Assembly: GCF_014302995.1 (NCBI RefSeq)
Contig: NZ_CP060295.1
Location: 5,013,501 to 5,077,500 of the forward strand
DNA length: 64,000 bases
Source of the DNA: Variovorax sp. PAMC26660
Lineage (GTDB): Bacteria > Pseudomonadota > Gammaproteobacteria > Burkholderiales > Burkholderiaceae_C
Direction: 5' to 3'
Shown: positions 57,109 to 64,000 of the stretch, piece after piece
Numbering within the stretch: position 1 is the first letter of the stretch
How the letters are laid out: each line of letters starts with the position of its first letter
Program-made: the position numbers and the translations under genes
Notes under the pieces: model-generated
Databases searched by the model: none
Told to the model about the DNA's origin: nothing
Seen by the model: the letters and a program-made list of their open reading frames with translations, nothing else

Positions 57109-57906
57109 ATGAGCATTACCACCACCCGCCGCGCTGCCATCGCAGCCCTGGGCCTCGGCGCCGCGCTGACCGTGTTCGCACCCTTCGCCTCGGCCCAGAG
57201 CGTGGCCGACATCAAGAAGAAGGGCGAGATCACCATCGGCATGCTGGTCGACTTTCCGCCCTACGGCACCACCGACGCCAAGAACCAGCCCGACGGCTAC
57301 GACGCCGACGTGGCCAAGCTGCTGGCCAAGGACTGGGGCGTCAAGGCCAACATCGTGCCGGTGACCGGCCCGAACCGCATTCCCTTCCTGCTGACCAACA
57401 AGGTCGACGTGCTCGTCGCTTCGCTGGCCATCACGCCCGAGCGCTCGAAGCAGGTGCAGTTCTCGCAGCCGTATGCGGCAGCGACCATCGTGCTGTATGG
57501 CGCGAGCAAGACCCCCATCAAGGCGGCAGCCGACCTGAAGGGCCTGCGCGTGGGCGTGGCCCGTGCGTCCACGCAAGACGTGGCCGTGACCAAGGCCGCA
57601 CCGGAAGGCACCGAAATCCGCCGCTTCGACGACGACGCATCGGCCATGCAGGCGCTGATCTCTGGCCAGGTCGATGCCATCGGCTGCTCGGTGACTGTCG
57701 CGGCGCAAATCGCCAAGCGCGTGCCTGCCAACACCTACGAAAACAAGTTCACGCTGGTGCAGCAATCGATGGGGATCGCGATGCGTCCGGGCCAGGAAGA
57801 GCTGGCCAAGGCCGTCAACGAGTTCGTGCAGAAGAACACCGCCAATGGCGAGCTGAACAAGCTCTACCAGAAGTGGCTGCAGGTCGACCTGCCGAAGATG
57901 AACTGA
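57109..57906 (+). CDS. ABC transporter substrate-binding protein (SBP_bac_3 family)
   Basis: A 265-residue periplasmic binding protein. The signal peptide (residues about 1-30) carries Arg-Arg before its hydrophobic part and ends in ASAQS. The core shows GEITIGMLVDFPPYGTTDAK, VDVLVASLAITPERSKQVQF and MRPGQEELAKAVNEF, typical of SBP_bac_3. Ligands of the family are mostly amino acids, but sugar acids and opines are known. Here the genes for 2-ketogluconate-type metabolism follow directly. A CAGGAGA ribosome binding site precedes the ATG. Confidence 0.92.
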   Translation: MSITTTRRAAIAALGLGAALTVFAPFASAQSVADIKKKGEITIGMLVDFPPYGTTDAKNQPDGYDADVAKLLAKDWGVKANIVPVTGPNRIPFLLTNKVDVLVASLAITPERSKQVQFSQPYAAATIVLYGASKTPIKAAADLKGLRVGVARASTQDVAVTKAAPEGTEIRRFDDDASAMQALISGQVDAIGCSVTVAAQIAKRVPANTYENKFTLVQQSMGIAMRPGQEELAKAVNEFVQKNTANGELNKLYQKWLQVDLPKMN

Positions 57907-57939
57907 GCCCAGCGCTGAACCGACGACGGAACCCAAAGC

Positions 57940-58722
57940 ATGACGGACGCAGTCACAACCGCCGCCACCACCACGGATGCCATCATCCGCATGGAAGCGG
58001 TCAACAAGTGGTACGGTGAATTCCAGGTCCTGACGGGCATCGACCTGTCGGTGCGCCAGGGCGAGCGCATCGTGATCTGTGGCCCGTCGGGCTCGGGCAA
58101 GTCGACGCTCATCCGCTGCATCAACCGACTGGAGACGGTGCAGAAGGGCCGCATCGTGGTCGATGGCATCGACCTGACGGCCGGCGGCAAGAACGTCGAC
58201 GCGGTGCGCGCCGAAGTCGGCATGGTGTTCCAGCAGTTCAACCTGTTCCCGCACCTCACCATTCTTGAGAACTGCACGCTGGCGCCGATGCGTTCGCGTG
58301 GCATGACCAAGGCGCAGGCGGAAGAGGTGGCCATGAAGTACCTCACCCGCGTGCGCATTCCCGAGCAGGCGAAGAAGTACCCGAGCCAGCTTTCGGGTGG
58401 GCAGCAACAGCGCGTGGCGATTGCGCGCGCGCTGTGCATGTCGCCCAAGATCATGCTGTTCGACGAGCCCACTTCGGCGCTCGACCCCGAGATGGTCAAG
58501 GAAGTGCTCGACACCATGATCGGCTTGGCCGAAGACGGCATGACCATGCTATGCGTGACGCACGAGATGGGCTTTGCCCGCAGCGTGGCCGACCGCGTGA
58601 TCTTCATGGCCGAAGGCAAGATCGTCGAGCAGGCGCCACCCGAAGAATTCTTCGGCAACCCCAAGGACGAGCGCACGCGCCAGTTCCTCGGCCAGATCCT
58701 CAGCTCGCACCAGGGCCACTGA
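57940..58722 (+). CDS. ABC transporter ATP-binding protein, polar-amino-acid type
   Basis: A 260-residue ATPase (GlnQ/HisP type) that powers the importer. Walker [10 protein letters not shown] starts at residue 48; the ABC signature LSGGQQQR starts at residue 151, followed by Walker [15 protein letters not shown] and the switch histidine in CVTHEMGFA. Its N-terminus has an extra Thr/Ala stretch (about 15 residues). Its stop overlaps the start of the kguE-like gene (TGATG), which ties transporter and catabolic genes into one transcript. Confidence 0.95.
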   Translation: MTDAVTTAATTTDAIIRMEAVNKWYGEFQVLTGIDLSVRQGERIVICGPSGSGKSTLIRCINRLETVQKGRIVVDGIDLTAGGKNVDAVRAEVGMVFQQFNLFPHLTILENCTLAPMRSRGMTKAQAEEVAMKYLTRVRIPEQAKKYPSQLSGGQQQRVAIARALCMSPKIMLFDEPTSALDPEMVKEVLDTMIGLAEDGMTMLCVTHEMGFARSVADRVIFMAEGKIVEQAPPEEFFGNPKDERTRQFLGQILSSHQGH

Positions 58723-59465
58723 TGTCCTTCGAGGTCCTGATTTCTCTGTCGTCCTTCGGTGCGGCCGAGGTGGGGCGGCACGGCCAGCTCTGGTGTTCGC
58801 AGCTCGCATTGGCCGCAGGCGCCGATTCGGTGGAAGTGCGCGGCGAGATGTTGCGCGACGCCGATGCCGAACTGCCCGCGCTGAACGGCCTCGCCTCCGT
58901 GTATTCCAGCCCCGAGGGCCTGTGGGCCGAAGGCGGCTGGCTCGACAGCGCCGCGCTCAAGCGCGGCATCGCCGCTGCCACGCGCGTGGGTGCCAAGCGG
59001 TTGAAGATGTCCATCGGCGACTTTCAAACGTCATCGCACGGCTCGCTCTGGGGCCTGAAGGTGGAGCTGTCGCAAACCCGCGTCGAGCTGGTGATCGAGA
59101 ACGACCAGACGGTGCGCGCCGGCACGCTGGCCGCATTGCAGACCTTCTTCGACGTGGCCGACCGCGCTGGCGTCGAACTCGGCATGACCTTCGACATGGG
59201 CAACTGGCACTGGCTCGGCGAATGCCCGCTGCAGGCCGCGCAGGCACTCGGCCAGCGCGTGCGTTACGTGCATTGCAAGGGTGCGCAGCGCCTGCCCCAC
59301 AAGTGGGTGGCGGTGCCGCTGGGCGATTCAGTCGCGCCGTGGCGCGCGGTGCTGCGCGCACTGCCAGCCGATGTGCCGCACGCCATCGAATACCCGCTCA
59401 TGGGCGACGACCTGCTGGCCGTCACCCGCACGCAGATCGACTTCATCCGCGCTGCACGCGCGTAG
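58722..59465 (+). CDS. kguE: sugar phosphate isomerase/epimerase, KguE-like
   Basis: A 247-residue TIM-barrel protein of the xylose-isomerase-like/AP endonuclease 2 superfamily. Metal or sugar ligands are suggested by VELVIENDQT, GMTFDMGNWHW and VRYVHCKGAQRLPHKW. Pseudomonas kguE encodes a protein of this type in the 2-ketogluconate operon, with an imprecisely known role. The order kguE-kguK-kguD with a PtxS-type repressor matches that operon. The start overlaps the ATPase stop (TGATG). Hydroxypyruvate isomerase-like activity is an alternative. Confidence 0.72.
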   Translation: MSFEVLISLSSFGAAEVGRHGQLWCSQLALAAGADSVEVRGEMLRDADAELPALNGLASVYSSPEGLWAEGGWLDSAALKRGIAAATRVGAKRLKMSIGDFQTSSHGSLWGLKVELSQTRVELVIENDQTVRAGTLAALQTFFDVADRAGVELGMTFDMGNWHWLGECPLQAAQALGQRVRYVHCKGAQRLPHKWVAVPLGDSVAPWRAVLRALPADVPHAIEYPLMGDDLLAVTRTQIDFIRAARA

Positions 59466-59477
59466 AACACACATCAC

Positions 59478-60431
59478 ATGACAGAACCCACCGCCTTCGA
59501 TGTCGCTCTCTTTGGCGAGGCGATGCTGCTGCTCGTGGCCGACCGGCCCGGCCCGCTGGAAAACGCGCAGGCGTTCCACAAGCGCACCGCCGGTGCCGAG
59601 ACCAATGTGGCCATCGGCCTGTCGCGCCTGGGCCTGAAGGTGGGCTGGGCCAGCCGCCTGGGCACCGACTCGATGGGCCGCGCGCTGCTGGCTGCCATGC
59701 GCGCCGAGGGCATCGACTGCTCGCACGTGATCACCGACGCGACGCAGCGCACCGGCTTCCAGTTCAAGGGCCGCGTGACCGATGGCAGCGACCCGCCGAT
59801 CGAATACCACCGCAAGGGTTCCGCCGCGAGCCACATGGGCCCGGCCGATGTGGATGAGGCCTGGCTGCGCTCGGCGCGCCACCTGCATGCCACCGGCGTG
59901 TTCGCCGCCATCTCCGACACCAGCCTGCAGGCTGCGCTCAAGTCCATGGACGTGATGCGCGCCGCCGGCCGCACCATTTCGTTCGACACCAACCTGCGGC
60001 CCACGCTGTGGTCGTCGACCGAGACCATGCGCCACTGGGTCAACGAACTCGCCTCGCGTGCCGACTGGGTGCTGCCCGGCATCGAAGAAGGCCTGCTGCT
60101 CACCGGCCACACACAGCCTGAAGCCGTCGCGCGCTTCTACCGCGAGCGCGGCGCAAAGCTGGTGGTGGTCAAGCTCGGCGCCGAGGGCGCGTACTACGAC
60201 AGCGATGTGGCCGGCACCGGCCGCGTCGACGGCTTTCCGGTGAAGGAAGTGATCGACACCGTGGGCGCGGGCGACGGCTTCGCGGCTGGCGTGGTGAACG
60301 CTTTGCTCGAAGGCAAGAGCGTGCCCGAGGCTGTGCGCCGCGGTGCGTGGATCGGCGCACGCGCCGTGCAGGTGTTGGGCGATACCGAAGGGCTGCCGAC
60401 GCGCGCCGAACTCGAAGAAGCGGGACTGTGA
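59478..60431 (+). CDS. kguK: PfkB-family sugar kinase, KguK-like 2-ketogluconate kinase
   Basis: A 317-residue ribokinase-like kinase. The PfkB signatures are visible: GAETNVAIGLSRLGLKVGW near residue 35 and DTVGAGDGFAAGVVNALLEG with the catalytic base D266. It resembles 2-keto-3-deoxygluconate and 2-ketogluconate kinases. In the kgu operon this step makes 2-keto-6-phosphogluconate. The stop overlaps the start of the reductase gene (GTGATGA), so expression is coupled. Confidence 0.8.
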   Translation: MTEPTAFDVALFGEAMLLLVADRPGPLENAQAFHKRTAGAETNVAIGLSRLGLKVGWASRLGTDSMGRALLAAMRAEGIDCSHVITDATQRTGFQFKGRVTDGSDPPIEYHRKGSAASHMGPADVDEAWLRSARHLHATGVFAAISDTSLQAALKSMDVMRAAGRTISFDTNLRPTLWSSTETMRHWVNELASRADWVLPGIEEGLLLTGHTQPEAVARFYRERGAKLVVVKLGAEGAYYDSDVAGTGRVDGFPVKEVIDTVGAGDGFAAGVVNALLEGKSVPEAVRRGAWIGARAVQVLGDTEGLPTRAELEEAGL

Positions 60432-61417
60432 TGACCATGACGCAAAAGAACGTGCTCGTCTTCCGGCCGCTGCCCGAAGACCAACTGGCGCGCCTGCAGG
60501 CCGCGCACCACGTCACCGTGGCCGATCCGCGCAAGGAGCCCGAGGCCTTTGCTGCTGCGCTTGCCACCGCGAACGGGCTCATCGGTTCGAGCCACACGGT
60601 CGATGCCGCGCTGCTCGATGCAGCGCCGCAGTTGCAGGTGATATCGAGCGTGTCGGTCGGTGTCGACAACTATCCGCTGGCCGAGTTGCACAAGCGCGGC
60701 ATCGTGCTGTGCCACACGCCCGACGTGCTGACCGAGACCGTGGCCGACACCGTGTTCGCGATCCTCATGGCCACACAGCGCCGCGTGGTCGAGCTGTCGA
60801 ATCTCGTGCGCGAAGGCCGCTGGACCAAGAACATCGGCGAAGAACTGTTCGGCACCGACGTGCACGGCAAGACGCTGGGCATCCTCGGCTTCGGCCGCAT
60901 CGGCCAGGCCGTGGCCCGCCGCGCCGCGCTGGGCTTCGGCATGCCGGTGCTGTACCACGCACGCCGCCCGGTCGACCTGGCCGCGCAGGCGCCAGAGCTG
61001 CAAGGCCGCGCCACCCACACGCCGCTGGACGACCTGCTCGCGCGCGCCGACATCGTGCTGGCGATGCTGCCGCTGACCGATGCCACGCGCGGCATGATCG
61101 ACGCCGCCTTCTTCTCCCGCATGAAGCCGGGCGCGGCCTTCATCAACGGTGGCCGCGGTGCCACGGTGAACGAAGGCGCTCTGCTGAATGCACTGGACCA
61201 CGGTACGCTGCGCGCGGCCGGCTTGGACGTGTTCGCGAAAGAACCGCTGCCGCAGGATTCGCCCTTGCGCACGCACCCGCGCGTGACGCCGCTGCCGCAC
61301 ATCGGCTCGGCCACGCACGAGACGCGGCATGCGATGGCGGAGCTGGCGACGACCAATCTGCTGCAGGTGCTGGCGGGAGAGAAGCCGACTGCGCCGTTCG
61401 ACACGGCTGCCGCATGA
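60431..61417 (+). CDS. kguD: D-2-hydroxyacid dehydrogenase, KguD-like 2-ketogluconate 6-phosphate reductase
   Basis: A 328-residue NAD(P)-dependent dehydrogenase of the GhrB/GyaR type. The Rossmann motif is LGILGFGRIGQAVARR, and the catalytic Arg, Glu and His lie in INGGRGATVNE, FAKEPLPQ and PLPHIGSATHETR. In the 2-ketogluconate pathway KguD reduces 2-keto-6-phosphogluconate to 6-phosphogluconate, which enters the Entner-Doudoroff route. A glyoxylate/hydroxypyruvate reductase role is the alternative, but kinase and repressor context favours KguD. A structured repeat separates it from the regulator gene. Confidence 0.8.
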   Translation: MTMTQKNVLVFRPLPEDQLARLQAAHHVTVADPRKEPEAFAAALATANGLIGSSHTVDAALLDAAPQLQVISSVSVGVDNYPLAELHKRGIVLCHTPDVLTETVADTVFAILMATQRRVVELSNLVREGRWTKNIGEELFGTDVHGKTLGILGFGRIGQAVARRAALGFGMPVLYHARRPVDLAAQAPELQGRATHTPLDDLLARADIVLAMLPLTDATRGMIDAAFFSRMKPGAAFINGGRGATVNEGALLNALDHGTLRAAGLDVFAKEPLPQDSPLRTHPRVTPLPHIGSATHETRHAMAELATTNLLQVLAGEKPTAPFDTAAA

Positions 61418-61430
61418 CCTCTGCCAGGCC

Positions 61431-61536
61431 TTTCTCCCTCCCCTTCCGGGGGAGGGCAGGGGTGGGGGCCAGCAGCGCTTCCATCGAGCGCTCTGCCTGC
61501 CCCCATCCCAACCTTCCCCCAGAGGGGGAAGGAGCA
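61431..61536 (+). repeat. multi-stem cruciform element covering the ptxS ribosome binding site
   Basis: Three stems are nested: CCCTCCCC/GGGGAGGG (61436-61443, 61449-61456), GGGGTGGGGGC/GCCCCCATCCC (61459-61469, 61499-61509, one mismatch) and CCTTCCCCC/GGGGGAAGG (61512-61520, 61524-61532), with AGCGCT twice in the centre (61474-61479, 61487-61492). The GGAAGGAG ribosome binding site of the LacI-family gene (61527-61534) lies mostly in the 3' arm of the last stem, so folding could limit its translation. It looks like a dispersed betaproteobacterial repeat rather than a plain terminator, as no T-run follows. Confidence 0.8.
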
Positions 61537-61541
61537 AGACC

Positions 61542-62567
61542 ATGAAGCCCACGGGTCGCGCCACCATCGGCGACGTCGCCGAAGCCGCCGGTGTTTCCAA
61601 AGCCACCGTCTCGCGCTTTCTCAATCACCGCGAGCGGCTGCTGAGCCCCGACATCGCCGCGCGCGTCGAAGTCGCCATCGCCAAGCTGGCCTATTCCCCC
61701 AGCCCGATGGCGCAGGCGCTGAGCCACGGCCGCTCGCGGCTCATCGGCCTGATCGTGGCCGACATCACCAATCCGTACTCGGTCGCGGTGTTGCGCGGCG
61801 CCGAGAAGGCCTGCCAGGACGCCGGCTACCTCGTCATGCTGTTCAACCTCGGCAACGAGAGCGAACGCGAGCGCGAGGCCATCGACGCATTGGCGGGCTA
61901 CCAGGTCGACGGCTTCATCCTCAACACGCTGGGGCGCGGCAGCAACGTGGTCGACGCGGTCACGCTGCATGGCAAGCCTGCCGTTCTGGTGGACCGCCGC
62001 CACACCGGCATGCACACTGATTTCGTCTCGCTCGACAACCATGCGGCGATGAAAGACACCTGCGGCCATCTGGTCGACGGCGGCTACCGCGAGCTGCTCT
62101 ACGTCACCGAACCGCAGAAGGGCGTCAGCTCGCGGCGCGAGCGCACGGCCGCTTTCGGCGCCTGCGTGGCCGCGCACGAGCCGCGCGTGGCGGGCGAGAT
62201 CTTCGAGTGCGTCGAAGGCGAGAGCGATGCGCTCGACGATGCACTGCGCGCCCTGCGCCAGCGCGCCAAGCGCGGGCGTCGCGCGGCGGTGGTCGCCGGC
62301 AATGCCGTGGTCACCTTGCGCGTGGCGCAGGCGATGGCGCGGCTGGGCTGGCAGTTCGGCAGCGATCTGGGCTTCGTCGGCTTCGACGATCCCGAATGGG
62401 CGTCGCTGATCGGCCCCGGCCTGAGCACCGTGGCACAACCGACCGATGCCATCGGCCGCACGGCGGCTACATGCCTGATCGAACGGCTGCGGGGGCTGGA
62501 TGCGGCGCCGCGCCAGTTGCTGCTTCCGGGAGCGCTTGTGGTGCGGGGCTCGTCGCAGGCGCTCTAG
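61542..62567 (+). CDS. ptxS: LacI-family transcriptional repressor, PtxS-like
   Basis: A 341-residue LacI/GalR regulator with the helix-turn-helix at about residues 8-30 (TIGDVAEAAGVSKATVSRFL), a hinge helix (SPMAQALSHGRSRLIGLI) and a two-lobe sugar-binding domain. PtxS in Pseudomonas represses 2-ketogluconate genes and responds to that sugar acid. The exact PtxS operator palindrome ahead of the same gene run supports this name; GntR- or KdgR-like ligands remain possible. Its last 101 bases overlap the oppositely oriented GMC gene. Confidence 0.8.
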   Translation: MKPTGRATIGDVAEAAGVSKATVSRFLNHRERLLSPDIAARVEVAIAKLAYSPSPMAQALSHGRSRLIGLIVADITNPYSVAVLRGAEKACQDAGYLVMLFNLGNESEREREAIDALAGYQVDGFILNTLGRGSNVVDAVTLHGKPAVLVDRRHTGMHTDFVSLDNHAAMKDTCGHLVDGGYRELLYVTEPQKGVSSRRERTAAFGACVAAHEPRVAGEIFECVEGESDALDDALRALRQRAKRGRRAAVVAGNAVVTLRVAQAMARLGWQFGSDLGFVGFDDPEWASLIGPGLSTVAQPTDAIGRTAATCLIERLRGLDAAPRQLLLPGALVVRGSSQAL

Positions 62568-64000
62568 CGTCTGGCACCGCGCGGTCGAAGGTGATCGGCC
62601 CGCGCATCCAGCCGGCCGCGCGCTCCGCCATCATGATCGTCGGCGCATTGGTGTTGCCGCCGATCAGCGTCGGCATCACCGAGGCATCGACCACGCGCAG
62701 GTTCTCGATGCCGTGCACACGCAACTGCGCATCGACCACGGCCATGGCATCCATGCCCATCTTGCAGGTGCCCACCGGGTGGTAGATGGTGTCGGCGCGC
62801 GCGCGAATGTGCTGCGTGAGTTCTTCGTCGGTGTGGGCATCGGCCGTGTAGACCTCGCTGTGCCGGTATTTTTCGAGCGACGGTGCGCGCAGGATCTCGC
62901 GTGTCTTCTTCACGCCCTGCAGCAGCAGCGCCATGTCTTCCGCATCCGACAGAAAGCGCGGGTCGATGCGCGGCGCCGAATCGGGGCTTGCGTCGGTCAG
63001 GCGCACGTCGCCCCGGCCCTTGGGGCGCAGCACGCACACATGGCATGAAAAGCCGAAGCCCATGTGCAGCTTGCGCGCATGGTCGTCGGTGATCGCGATG
63101 ACGAAGTGCAGTTGCAGATCGGGGCGGCGCAGCTCGGGCGACGACTTGATGAAGGCACCGCCTTCGGCAAACGGCGTGGCAATGAGGCCCGTGCCGCGCC
63201 TGCGCCATTCGAGCATCGCCTGCACGAGGTGCACGCCGCCGACCAGGCCGATGCCGAACAGGTCGGTTTCCTTCGACTTGTAGGCCAGGATGAAATCGGT
63301 GTGGTCCTGCAGGTTCTGGCCCACGCCCGGCAGCGCATGCTTGACCGCGATGCCGTGGCGGCCCAGCTCGGTGGGGTCGCCGACGCCCGAGAGCATCAGC
63401 AACTGCGGCGAGTTGAAGGCGCCGCCGCACAACGCCACTTCGCGCCGCGCGTGGATGGTTTCGATGTTGCCGCCGCGCCGCACCTCCACGCCAACTGCGC
63501 GCCGGTCTTCGAGCACCACGCGCAGGGCCTGCGTGCCCGTGAGCACCGTGAGGTTGGGGCGGCTGTCCATCACCGGGTGCAGGTAGGCCGCGGCGGCAGA
63601 ACAGCGTTCGCCGTTCTTCGCGCCGCCGTGGAACTGCGTGACCTGGTAGAGGCCCACGCCTTCCTGTTCGTCGCCGTTGAAGTCGTCGTTGCGCGGAATG
63701 CCGCATTCCGTTGCGGCCCGCACGAAGGCCTCGCTGATGGCGCGTGGGCTTTGCTGTTCCGACACCTGCAGCGGGCCGTCGGCGCCGTGCAGTGCGCTCG
63801 CGCCGCGCTGGTTGCCTTCGGAGCGCTTGAACCAGGGCAGCACGTCGTCGAAGGACCAGCCCGTGCAGCCCGAACGCTCCCAGTCGTCGTAGTCGTCGCG
63901 GTGGCCGCGCACATAGAGCATGGCGTTGATCGCGCTGGAGCCACCCAGGCAGCGTCCGCGCGGCTGGTAGCCACGGCGCCCGTTCAGGCCCGGCTGCGGC
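62467..64000 (-). CDS. GMC-family choline dehydrogenase-like oxidoreductase, N-terminus beyond window
   Basis: The visible 511 residues belong to a FAD-dependent glucose-methanol-choline oxidoreductase; the start codon and ADP-binding fold lie beyond the right edge. Seen are RGRCLGGSSAINAMLYVRG, signature 2 GGAFNSPQLLMLSGVG, and the catalytic pair in YHPVGTCKMG (His) and GGNTNAPTIMM (Asn). Such enzymes oxidise alcohols or choline. The last about 40 residues form an Ala/Pro-rich tail absent from typical family members; this tail is encoded on DNA that also encodes the end of the LacI-family protein on the other strand. Confidence 0.9.
   Translation of the reverse strand, partial: PQPGLNGRRGYQPRGRCLGGSSAINAMLYVRGHRDDYDDWERSGCTGWSFDDVLPWFKRSEGNQRGASALHGADGPLQVSEQQSPRAISEAFVRAATECGIPRNDDFNGDEQEGVGLYQVTQFHGGAKNGERCSAAAAYLHPVMDSRPNLTVLTGTQALRVVLEDRRAVGVEVRRGGNIETIHARREVALCGGAFNSPQLLMLSGVGDPTELGRHGIAVKHALPGVGQNLQDHTDFILAYKSKETDLFGIGLVGGVHLVQAMLEWRRRGTGLIATPFAEGGAFIKSSPELRRPDLQLHFVIAITDDHARKLHMGFGFSCHVCVLRPKGRGDVRLTDASPDSAPRIDPRFLSDAEDMALLLQGVKKTREILRAPSLEKYRHSEVYTADAHTDEELTQHIRARADTIYHPVGTCKMGMDAMAVVDAQLRVHGIENLRVVDASVMPTLIGGNTNAPTIMMAERAAGWMRGPITFDRAVPDARAPATSPAPQALPEAATGAAPHPAPAAVRSGM

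Overview
The window looks like chromosomal DNA of a Variovorax-like member of the Comamonadaceae (Betaproteobacteria). It is uniformly GC-rich and densely coded. It has several Bug-type solute-binding proteins and the betaproteobacterial orders pyrG-kdsA-eno-ftsB, dapA-bamC-metallohydrolase and parE-transglycosylase-parC. I see no rRNA, tRNA, CRISPR array, prophage or insertion sequence.

Layout. Positions 1-4227: the edge of a ketosynthase/acyl-carrier-protein cluster, a PAP2-family protein, an AraC regulator divergent from an MFS transporter, and a TauE/SafE transporter. Positions 4266-10247: one very large gene for a DUF4011 / superfamily 1 helicase / PD-(D/E)XK nuclease / DUF3320 protein, the best candidate for a stand-alone anti-phage system. 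Positions 10262-15281: an AEC transporter, xerD and three orphan Bug proteins. Positions 15307-17673: a TetR repressor with two matching operators, then a thiolase and a MaoC hydratase. Positions 17676-23107: a pentapeptide-repeat/ferritin-like pair, gamma carbonic anhydrase, Hsp33, an exported protein and a PnuC/NadR-type nicotinamide riboside salvage pair. Positions 23130-41668: mostly housekeeping genes (ftsB, eno, kdsA, pyrG, coaBC, dut, SlyD and RoxA families, bamC, dapA) with two MFS transporters and a class C serine hydrolase controlled by a LysR protein.

Positions 41744-50923 carry the topoisomerase IV genes parE and parC. Between parE and the transglycosylase lies a four-gene sugar cassette (GNAT acetyltransferase, glycosyltransferase-like protein, FdtA-like isomerase, DegT aminotransferase), which looks like the finishing steps for a dTDP-3-amino-3,6-dideoxyhexose and its transfer. 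Positions 50961-55498 hold four hydrolase genes around a 475-base gap. That gap contains two inverted-repeat elements with unrelated arms and the same 37-base core in opposite orientations.

Positions 55632-62567 form a 2-ketogluconate-type regulon. A perfect 14-base palindrome identical to the PtxS operator known from Pseudomonas precedes a polar-amino-acid-type ABC transporter, followed by kguE-, kguK-, kguD- and ptxS-like genes. A complex stem-loop element between the last two contains the ptxS ribosome binding site. A GMC oxidoreductase runs off the right edge and overlaps the 3' end of the ptxS-like gene on the opposite strand.
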